Positions 1 through 5,843 of a stretch of DNA of 6,204 nt are shown in pieces. Numbering within the stretch: the stretch's first letter is position 1; the number at the start of each line of letters is the position of its first letter. A model generated the notes under the pieces. It did not search any database, was not told the DNA's origin, and saw only the letters and a program-made list of their open reading frames with translations. This stretch comes from an uncultured Prevotella sp. GTDB taxonomy: Bacteria; Bacteroidota; Bacteroidia; Bacteroidales; Bacteroidaceae. The DNA lies in contig CAMPYS010000068.1 of assembly GCA_946998295.1 (NCBI GenBank), forward strand, positions 1 to 6,204, given 5' to 3'. The position numbers and the translations under genes are program-made.

Positions 1-1230
1 CTATGGGTTCTCTTATTTATGAATATTAGGAAGAAACTCGATTGGCAGTATTTTGGATTACTCTCGCGTGATCAAAGTTATTGGGTAGAGACAATTGGAG
101 CAATGCAGGATATAAAAATATATAATTATGATAAAACTCGCCGATGGAAGTGGGAAGGAATACAAGCTGAACTATATCATGTGAATAAGCGTGTTTTAGC
201 CATAACAAACATGCAGAATTTAGGTGCTCAATTCATAGAGAATCTAAAAGATATGGGTATAGTGTTCTTTTGTGCCTCAGCCGTTATAGAAGGAAAAATT
301 ACTTTCGGCGTAATGATTTCAACTCAATTTATTATAGGTATGCTCAATGGTCCCCTGATACAGTTTATCAACTTTATTGTATCAGCCCAATATGCAAAAA
401 TCTCATTTCTTCGTATGAACGAAATTCGGCAACTTGACGACGAGGAAGGACTACTTTCAATTGGTTCGACTAGGATATTGCCAGAAAGTAAGGAAATTAT
501 ATTAGATAATGTGCATTTTCAATATACTGTAAACTCTCCATTTGTGCTGAAGCATATAAATCTAAGAATTCCCCAAAATAAAGTGACTGCTATTGTTGGA
601 GGAAGTGGAAGTGGTAAATCTACTTTGTTAAAACTGCTCGTTAGACTTTACAATCCCACTTATGGAGAGATAAAAATGGGAGGACTGAACATTCAAAGTA
701 TAAATCTCAGACAGTGGCGTAGTTTAAGCGGGGTAGTTATGCAGGATGGCAAGTTGTTTAGCGAGAAGGTTATAACAAACATTGTCCTAGATGATGAACA
801 TATTGATTATGAACGGTTACATCAATGTTGTCGTATTGCACAGATTGAGGATGAAATAAACTCAATGCCAAAAGGCTTCGATACAATGGTTGGCGAGAAT
901 GGGCGTGGGCTTAGTGGCGGACAAAAGCAACGACTACTTATTGCCAGAGCATTATATCGAAATCCGCAAATGCTTTTCTTGGATGAAGCGACCAATGCGC
1001 TTGATACTGTCAATGAAGCTAAAATAACGGCAGCTTTAAAAGACTCATTTAAAGATAGGACTGTTGTTGTAATCGCCCATCGTTTAAGTACTATCCGCCA
1101 TGCGGATCAAATTGTAGTTATGAATCAAGGAGAAATAGTAGAAATAGGGACACATGAAGAACTATTACAGAATCATGGATATTATTCTGAATTGGTATCC
1201 TCTCAAGAGAATAACATAACAACGTCATAA
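1..1230 (+). CDS. ABC peptide exporter, C-terminal part (5' end outside window)
   Basis: This is the last 409 codons of an ATP-driven inner-membrane exporter. The frame is open from base 1 with no stop, and the first ATG at 19 falls inside the conserved transmembrane domain, so the gene starts upstream. Visible parts, counted from the first codon: end of the membrane domain (about 1-145), with hydrophobic helices around 85-135, then a complete nucleotide-binding domain. Walker A GGSGSGKST is at 200-208, the Q-loop Gln at 248, the signature LSGGQ at 304-308, Walker B MLFLDE at 324-329 and the H-loop His at 360. All catalytic residues are intact, so the ATPase should be active. The membrane segment resembles Bacteroidetes peptidase-domain-containing ABC transporters, which carry an N-terminal C39 protease that cuts double-glycine leaders; that domain would lie upstream and is not seen here. 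The GG-leader peptide gene at 2966 supports this role. A plain lipid or drug exporter is less likely. Confidence 0.9.
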   Translation, partial: LWVLLFMNIRKKLDWQYFGLLSRDQSYWVETIGAMQDIKIYNYDKTRRWKWEGIQAELYHVNKRVLAITNMQNLGAQFIENLKDMGIVFFCASAVIEGKITFGVMISTQFIIGMLNGPLIQFINFIVSAQYAKISFLRMNEIRQLDDEEGLLSIGSTRILPESKEIILDNVHFQYTVNSPFVLKHINLRIPQNKVTAIVGGSGSGKSTLLKLLVRLYNPTYGEIKMGGLNIQSINLRQWRSLSGVVMQDGKLFSEKVITNIVLDDEHIDYERLHQCCRIAQIEDEINSMPKGFDTMVGENGRGLSGGQKQRLLIARALYRNPQMLFLDEATNALDTVNEAKITAALKDSFKDRTVVVIAHRLSTIRHADQIVVMNQGEIVEIGTHEELLQNHGYYSELVSSQENNITTS

Positions 1231-1276
1231 ATTTTATTTATATATTACTTACGGTTAAATTAAGATTAAAAGGTAC

Positions 1277-2917
1277 ATGAAACAGAAAGCATACCAATAT
1301 ATATTTAATAATATAAGCTATTCTTCTTATATGGATGCACACCTTAGTGGAATTGGCCTTGATAAAGAGGCAAAGCTACATCTTCCTTTTTGCATTTGTG
1401 ATTGGACAGAAGCTTTGCTAAAGGAAGAAGTTGATTTTGTTTGGCATAGGTGCAAAGCAGAAAATGCCTTCTTACTATACTATAATTATATTGCAGATAT
1501 TGAAAAGAATCAATATTTAAAATCAAGAATCTGTGCTAGCTTAATTGATTTAAATCCATCTCATCTAAACTTGGATGTCAGTTGCTATCAGAAACACATG
1601 AGAAAATATTCAAATCGATTGGCACTAATTATTGACTCATGTATAGACCAAAACACTATTACTGGCTCTCCTATATGGTTTTTTCCTGTTATACCTTCTT
1701 TTATCAAGACTGCTGTTATTATCCAGAGAGTAAAATTAAAATACCCTAAATCACATGTGGTAATGTATGGTGCTGACGCATCAATGAATAACGAATTTCT
1801 ATTGAAAGATAACAATATAGATGCCGTAGTTTGTGGAAGCTTGTATTCAGAAGAATTGCTGGTGAATTTTCTTGTAGCGAATCCTCCTAAATCTAACTTC
1901 TGGAATAAGCAATGGTATTGGGATGAGTCTCTTCAACAGCTTGTAAAAGACCTTACTCCAACTTCATCACTAGGTGTTCTTTTTGATAAATTGATTCCTT
2001 ATTTTAAGGAAGCGGACCACTCATTATCGAGGAAATATTATTGTAATATTACAAATGTAGATCAGACTCTTTTACAAGTTAAAGTTATTGCTAATATCCA
2101 CAATACTGCAACGTTTCAACTGTCCTGCATGGATAGTTCCATCTCTTTTGAGTCATTACTATGTGGTTTGTTAAATATTAAGAATCAATATTCTGATATT
2201 TCTATAGAATCAATTTTTTATGATGGAAAGATAACAAATAATGTAGTTTGCCTCTTGAGCAAACTTAAGGTCAGAAAGTTAGCCGTGGATTACTTCATTC
2301 TGGAAGAAAATAGCAATGAAAATTCCAATCATACATTTGCAGAGATTCTTCTGAATGCTAAACTCTTATCTCGCAATAAAATAGAGTTATATCTATATAG
2401 AAAGTATAAATCTGAAAGGTTATGGGATGGAGAAGATGTGCTTAAAATAAAGAATTGTTTGCACATGCTTCGTCTATTTAAAGTCTCTGAATTTATAGGT
2501 TTTTCCTTAGGAAATACAATATCTGTTATCGAAGAAATCAGCTTATGGAAAAACTTCGTACTCTATAAAACTAATGGAAGGGTAGAAAGGCTGAGCCACT
2601 ATAATATTTTCTCAGAAAGCGATAAATATAAACTTATAATAACTCCTATAGACGATACTCATTTTTCATATCAAGAATATATGGGAGAAAGGTGTGTACG
2701 CTCCCTGCAACTTGGGAAGATAGATGTTCTAATATTAAAACTATTGAACAAAAGGATTCTTTCATATGATACAATCTTGACAGCTCTAAATAAACTATTA
2801 AATATGAGTTTTTTATCTATTAGGATTGTAAGTATATTAGAGGAATTAGAATCCGAGCGACTTATATATATTAACGATAATTTCAATCAAATTACATCGT
2901 GTATAGACTTTGTATGA
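1277..2917 (+). CDS. Pseudo-radical-SAM/B12-binding-like RiPP maturation protein
   Basis: A 546-residue protein without signal peptide, presumably cytoplasmic. The pattern of segments resembles B12-binding radical SAM enzymes of RiPP clusters. Residues about 115-200 look like a Rossmann B12-binding domain: a strand LALIIDS, a helix ending KLKYPKS, then VVMYGAD, then IDAVVCGSLYSEELL. Residues about 265-425 look like a partial TIM barrel, with ISIESIFYDGKI at 308-319 and FIGFSLGNTISVIEEI at 406-421 in place of the usual late-barrel strand. Residues about 480-546 resemble a winged-helix tail (ILEELESERLIYIN). The CxxxCxxC cluster motif is absent; the expected region holds only C284 and C296. No DxHxxG cobalamin motif is seen either. 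It is therefore probably not a SAM-cleaving enzyme, and a leader-binding or partner role is more likely. A Bacteroidales pseudo-rSAM family linked to GG-leader peptides is known to me, but membership was not tested. It sits 46 bases after the exporter gene and 48 before the precursor gene. Confidence 0.6.
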   Translation: MKQKAYQYIFNNISYSSYMDAHLSGIGLDKEAKLHLPFCICDWTEALLKEEVDFVWHRCKAENAFLLYYNYIADIEKNQYLKSRICASLIDLNPSHLNLDVSCYQKHMRKYSNRLALIIDSCIDQNTITGSPIWFFPVIPSFIKTAVIIQRVKLKYPKSHVVMYGADASMNNEFLLKDNNIDAVVCGSLYSEELLVNFLVANPPKSNFWNKQWYWDESLQQLVKDLTPTSSLGVLFDKLIPYFKEADHSLSRKYYCNITNVDQTLLQVKVIANIHNTATFQLSCMDSSISFESLLCGLLNIKNQYSDISIESIFYDGKITNNVVCLLSKLKVRKLAVDYFILEENSNENSNHTFAEILLNAKLLSRNKIELYLYRKYKSERLWDGEDVLKIKNCLHMLRLFKVSEFIGFSLGNTISVIEEISLWKNFVLYKTNGRVERLSHYNIFSESDKYKLIITPIDDTHFSYQEYMGERCVRSLQLGKIDVLILKLLNKRILSYDTILTALNKLLNMSFLSIRIVSILEELESERLIYINDNFNQITSCIDFV

Positions 2918-2919
2918 AA

Positions 2920-2932
2920 AAATAGGTGTAGA
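2920..2932 (+). repeat. Inverted repeat, left arm (13 nt)
   Basis: The bases AAATAGGTGTAGA here are exactly complementary, in reverse, to 3402-3414. With a one-base gap the pairing extends by four A/T pairs (to about 2936 and 3398). This arm lies in the 5' leader of the precursor gene, just after the stop of the gene before. A match of this length somewhere in an AT-rich 6 kb window could arise by chance, but the placement on either side of the precursor gene is notable. Confidence 0.45.
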
Positions 2933-2965
2933 TTTTTATAGTATTTACATTAACAAATTAGCAAA

Positions 2966-3043
2966 ATGAAAAAAATATTTTTAACAAGTCTTGATGAATT
3001 TACTAAAATTTCATCAGAAGAAGCCGCAAAAATGATTGGCGGA
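2966..3043 (+). other. GG leader peptide region of the precursor
   Basis: Codons 1-26 encode the leader, from MKKIFLTSLDEF to the KMIGG end. Cleavage is expected after G26, leaving Ala27 as the mature N-terminus. The Gly-Gly preceded by hydrophobic residues at about -3/-4 and an acidic stretch (EE at 18-19) fits C39-type processing sites. The same segment would be the docking site for a maturation protein such as the one encoded at 1277. Other Gly-Gly pairs (54-55, 100-101, 132-133) lack a helical leader before them and are less likely cut sites. Confidence 0.75.
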
Positions 3044-3382
3044 GCAGGTGATAATAATGGAGATAATCCTCCATATGTTTATGATCCTACGCATGATATT
3101 TGTATTAATCCCGAAACTGTTCCTGGTGGCTATTTGCCAAGTAAGGGTCTACCTACAGTCACAACATCTCCAAGCATTGGAACAAACAATCCAAGCAGTT
3201 TAGATTTAAATATACATACTCCCACCCCAAATAATCCAGATGTTAGCGTTGTTGTTAAACCTGGTGGACCAACTGTTACTATATCAACAAATATTAAAGG
3301 CGTTACCGTTTCTGGTTCAGTATCCACAGATTGGAAAGGCTCTCCAACAAAATTTGTTGGGGGGGTAACTATCCATTTTTAA
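2966..3382 (+). CDS. Double-glycine leader peptide precursor with Ser/Thr/Pro-rich core
   Basis: A 138-residue precursor of a secreted peptide. Residues 1-26 form a charged, helical leader with a spaced hydrophobic pattern (I4, L6, L9, F12, I15, M23, I24) ending in G25-G26, the pattern cut by C39 peptidases of ABC exporters and shared with Bacteroidales GG natural-product precursors. It is not a Sec signal, since it lacks a hydrophobic core. The predicted core, 27-138, is long for a RiPP. By my count it holds 15 Thr, 11 Ser and 15 Pro in 112 residues, with one Cys (C46). The stretch 60-90 is mucin-like (PTVTTSPS, TPTPNN). From about 92 to the end the residues alternate hydrophobic/polar with Gly/Pro/Asn turns, suggesting beta hairpins, and the chain ends in Phe. 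A G7 tract lies near the 3' end. The start at 2966 is preceded by an A-rich segment typical of Bacteroidetes. The final product and its activity (bacteriocin, adhesin, signal) are unknown. Confidence 0.8.
   Translation: MKKIFLTSLDEFTKISSEEAAKMIGGAGDNNGDNPPYVYDPTHDICINPETVPGGYLPSKGLPTVTTSPSIGTNNPSSLDLNIHTPTPNNPDVSVVVKPGGPTVTISTNIKGVTVSGSVSTDWKGSPTKFVGGVTIHF
3359..3365 (+). repeat. G7 homopolymer tract at the 3' end of the precursor gene
   Basis: Seven consecutive G encode Gly132-Gly133 and the first base of Val134. Losing one G creates a stop directly after the Gly pair and removes the last five residues (VTIHF). Gaining one G shifts reading into the frame of the protease gene with no stop between, giving a precursor-protease fusion. 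Runs of this kind are rare in DNA this AT-rich and are a typical substrate for slippage. Confidence 0.6.
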
Positions 3383-3393
3383 TAAAAAAAGTA

Positions 3394-3456
3394 ATGAAAA
3401 TTCTACACCTATTTGTTTTATCCTTCTTTATACTCAGTCCAAATTCTATCTGGGCA
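3394..3456 (+). other. Predicted Sec signal peptide of the aspartic protease
   Basis: Residues 1-21 consist of a short Lys-containing start, a hydrophobic stretch (about 3-14) and a polar region ending in Ile-Trp-Ala before Gln22. A small residue before a Gln is a frequent signal peptidase I junction in Bacteroidetes. There is no Cys after it, so this is not a lipoprotein signal. It indicates export by Sec, separate from the ABC route used by the precursor. Confidence 0.7.
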
Positions 3457-4782
3457 CAAGTAGAAAATACGCCCGCTTGCTTTTTTGATAAGTTGAATAC
3501 TCAAAGATATCATGAAATGGGTCAGCTTTATATGAAGTTTGATTCAGTAACCCCTACTATGGCACTCTGTCATACTGTCTTTAGTGCTATTTCAAAGAAT
3601 CAAAATCGATTGGCAATCGAAGCCTTGGAGAAAAACTTGCTACCTAACTGGAATCAATATCCTGGTGATATGCTATTCCTTTTTCAGAAATTAATTCAGT
3701 TATATATTGAGGAAGGGAAATATACTGAAGCTCATACATATAGCAATTGGTTTAAAGAGCAATACTATCCAACAATAAAGAAACAAGGCATATCTGAGGA
3801 ATATTCACAACAAATTTTTCAATTTATAAATAACATGGATAAATTCTTAGATGAAGCTGTCTTAATTCCACCTATGCGTGTTGTGCGAAAAAAAGGGAAT
3901 CAATCCGTTAATTTTACTATTGACCCTCTTATTATGTCACAAATTGAGGTAAACGGATCTAAGAAAGATGTATTTTGGGACACAGGTGTTCCTGTTCCAA
4001 TGTACTTAACTCATCAAGTAGCTGATACCTTGAGGATAGCGTATGGAAAGGATAGTCTTGATACAAGTATGGGGAGACATCCAATTGTAAATATAGACTC
4101 AATAGTTATAGGTAATTATTCATTTTATAATGTACCAACTCTTATTATAGATATGGCTAATCCTATTCCATATTTATCTGAGCATAAAATGTCGGCAAAG
4201 AAGTTACGTAAAGCTCAACGAGTATATGATAAATTCAACAGACCTATGATAGGATTACCTATCATCAAAAGATTGGGACGCTTGGAAGTTGACTGGAAAC
4301 ATAAACTGCTTAGTTTTCCACATGATACTCTTCCAAAAAGCGACTGGGAAGAGCAAATACAGCTTACAGACTATAAATATCCCAGATTGACCACACCAAT
4401 AATGATCAATAATATGAATGTCATGGGAATAATTGATTCAGGTTTTGACTCTTATATGCTCATGCGTAAAGATTTCTATCAAAGATATTCTAATCAATTT
4501 CCCGTTGTAAAAAACAAACAGGACAGGCGATTAACATTAACAGTAAGTGGGGCAGAAGACACTCTGAACATTCATCTACATCATCCCACTCTTGTATATG
4601 GAGGGCGAGTTATTCAGCCCAAAGAAAAGATAAACTTTATTGGAGATGGATATACAGAAAAAAGTTGGGACATGCTGATGGGCTTACATTTTTTCAAATC
4701 TTTAGGACAAAATATTATATTTGATTTTAAGGATATGAAACTGAAAGTATGGAAAAAGAGTATCAACTTTCTCAGACAGTAA
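3394..4782 (+). CDS. Exported two-lobed retropepsin-like aspartic protease with helical N-terminal domain
   Basis: Predicted peptidase of 462 residues, acting in the periplasm or outside the cell. The start at 3394 is chosen because it gives an immediate signal peptide (MKILHLFVLSFFIL, then WA/Q at 21-22) and avoids overlap with the precursor gene; an in-frame ATG at 3331 would add 21 residues and hide the signal. Residues about 28-160 are mostly helical and TPR-like (for example EEGKYTEAHTY). Two protease lobes follow. Lobe 1 has DTG at 196-198 and the second conserved Gly at about 287 (MIGLPIIKRLG). Lobe 2 has DSG at 348-350 and its matching Gly at about 430 (LMGLHFFKSLG). Each lobe continues into a strand ending in a hydrophobic stretch, as in clan AA peptidases. 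Both catalytic Asp residues are therefore in one chain, as in pepsin. The gap to the precursor gene is only 11 bases, suggesting coupled translation and making the exported peptide a likely substrate (inference). It could instead serve immunity or general turnover. Confidence 0.8.
   Translation: MKILHLFVLSFFILSPNSIWAQVENTPACFFDKLNTQRYHEMGQLYMKFDSVTPTMALCHTVFSAISKNQNRLAIEALEKNLLPNWNQYPGDMLFLFQKLIQLYIEEGKYTEAHTYSNWFKEQYYPTIKKQGISEEYSQQIFQFINNMDKFLDEAVLIPPMRVVRKKGNQSVNFTIDPLIMSQIEVNGSKKDVFWDTGVPVPMYLTHQVADTLRIAYGKDSLDTSMGRHPIVNIDSIVIGNYSFYNVPTLIIDMANPIPYLSEHKMSAKKLRKAQRVYDKFNRPMIGLPIIKRLGRLEVDWKHKLLSFPHDTLPKSDWEEQIQLTDYKYPRLTTPIMINNMNVMGIIDSGFDSYMLMRKDFYQRYSNQFPVVKNKQDRRLTLTVSGAEDTLNIHLHHPTLVYGGRVIQPKEKINFIGDGYTEKSWDMLMGLHFFKSLGQNIIFDFKDMKLKVWKKSINFLRQ
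3402..3414 (-). repeat. Inverted repeat, right arm (13 nt)
   Basis: Reverse complement of 2920-2932. It begins six bases after the protease start codon, inside the signal-peptide coding sequence. If the arms pair in the transcript, the precursor message would loop out and the protease start region would be partly occupied. This is a possible translational control or simply chance. Confidence 0.4.
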
Positions 4783-4841
4783 AAGGTTAGGAGTTTTTTT
4801 TATAATTACTTGAATAATAGCTACGAATAAAAGATTAACCG

Positions 4842-5798
4842 ATGAATCCTTATAAGAAAATAACGATAATTATTCCATTCCTAAATGAAGGAGTAGAAGT
4901 TGAAGAAACTGTAAAAAATATAAAGGAGCATGCAAAAATTCCCTTTGATATCATTTTGATAAATGATGGATCTACTGATAAATATAATTATTTTCAAGTT
5001 GCCCAAAAATATAATTGTATCTATCGGGAACACAAGAATAGAGTTGGAGTCGCTTCCTCAAGGGACGAAGGCGTACTCTTAGCTCGCACTAAATACATAC
5101 TTTTGTTAGATGCCCATATGAGAGTATACCAAGATGACTGGTTGGAGAATATTATTACTCACCTTGAAGAATTATCAGATAATTTACTTTGCGCAGCTAC
5201 AATACCTCTTGATTTAGATGGAAATAAAACATCAGAAAAGATTGGATATGGTGCTTATTGGGATTTTAACACTTCGAACATTCATTGGGTCACAAAGATT
5301 ACAAGCGAAGAAAAAAAGTCGAGAAGAGTGGAGGTTCCGTGTCTTCTGGGTGCTTCATATGCCTTCGATAGAGATTACTGGCTAAAACTGAAAGGTCTTG
5401 AAGGATTGTCTTCTTATGGGTTAGACGAACAGTTTATCTGCCTAAAGAATTGGATAATGGGGGGGAAATCCTACGTGGCCTTGGATGTAAAATTTGGTCA
5501 TAAATTTAGAGATAATACTACAGTTCCTTATGAATTAAACTCTCCAGATTTCATAAGAAACATCTTATTAGTTGCAGAAATGTTCTATAGCACCAGCTTC
5601 CAAGCAAATTTACTTTCTTTTTTGAAAGAGCAAAACGGACTTGATTTTCTCATGTATCAAATTGCATCTCTGGAAATTTATCAGGAAAGGATTGTATCAA
5701 CTAAACTTTTTTTCAAGGAGAATGCAACTAGAAGTTTTTCTGAATTAGTTTCTTATAATGATTATTTCATACAAAGTCGAAACGAAGAATGTACATAA
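4842..5798 (+). CDS. Family 2-type glycosyltransferase, polypeptide GalNAc-transferase-like
   Basis: A 318-residue GT-A fold glycosyltransferase without signal or membrane helices, so likely cytoplasmic; it would transfer a sugar from a nucleotide sugar. The N-terminus has the GT2 nucleotide-binding pattern: ITIIIPFLNEG at 7-17 and NDGSTD at 41-46. The metal-binding motif is D90-A-H92, a DxH as in polypeptide GalNAc-transferases (GT27) instead of the usual DxD. Later come LLGASYAFDRDYW (168-180), YGLDEQ (192-197, where GT27 has a WGGEN-like motif) and GHKFR (219-223, compare GHxFR). Residues about 240-318 are helical with no recognised motif. GT27-like and GT2 peptide glycosyltransferases act on Ser/Thr or Cys of polypeptides, and the Ser/Thr/Pro-rich precursor encoded upstream is a natural candidate acceptor (inference). 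A role in cell-surface polysaccharide synthesis is the main alternative. A G7 tract lies at 5459-5465. The gene follows the protease gene by 59 bases. Confidence 0.8.
   Translation: MNPYKKITIIIPFLNEGVEVEETVKNIKEHAKIPFDIILINDGSTDKYNYFQVAQKYNCIYREHKNRVGVASSRDEGVLLARTKYILLLDAHMRVYQDDWLENIITHLEELSDNLLCAATIPLDLDGNKTSEKIGYGAYWDFNTSNIHWVTKITSEEKKSRRVEVPCLLGASYAFDRDYWLKLKGLEGLSSYGLDEQFICLKNWIMGGKSYVALDVKFGHKFRDNTTVPYELNSPDFIRNILLVAEMFYSTSFQANLLSFLKEQNGLDFLMYQIASLEIYQERIVSTKLFFKENATRSFSELVSYNDYFIQSRNEECT
5459..5465 (+). repeat. G7 homopolymer tract inside the glycosyltransferase gene
   Basis: Seven consecutive G span the last base of Met206 and Gly207-Gly208. A one-base loss or gain leads to a stop after about 8 to 12 further codons, before or across the GHKFR motif at 219-223, and removes the helical C-terminus. 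The tract could act as an on/off switch for this enzyme. Confidence 0.6.
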
Positions 5799-5843
5799 TT
5801 CTTATGAATCCTCTAATACGTCAAATCAATTTAAGTAAAAATA

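Noticed and set aside
19..21. ATG as the true start of the first gene
   Set aside because: The frame is open upstream to base 1 and the encoded residues belong to the inside of an ABC membrane domain, so the gene is cut by the window edge.
822..1013. Minus-strand open frames over the exporter, the pseudo-rSAM and the precursor genes
   Set aside because: All lie opposite well-supported plus-strand genes and show no protein family pattern.
2909..2946. Bacteroidetes-type promoter (TTTG with TAnnTTTG) before the precursor
   Set aside because: TTTG occurs at 2909-2912, but the best downstream element matches poorly and the spacing is too long.
3331..3393. Upstream start for the aspartic protease
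   Set aside because: It would overlap the precursor gene by 52 bases and put a 21-residue extension before a clear signal peptide. The ATG at 3394 is better placed.
4765..4801. Rho-independent terminator before the first glycosyltransferase gene
   Set aside because: There is a T8 run at 4794-4801, but the only stem (4765-4770 with 4782-4788) is short, A/T-rich, bulged and five bases away from the T run.
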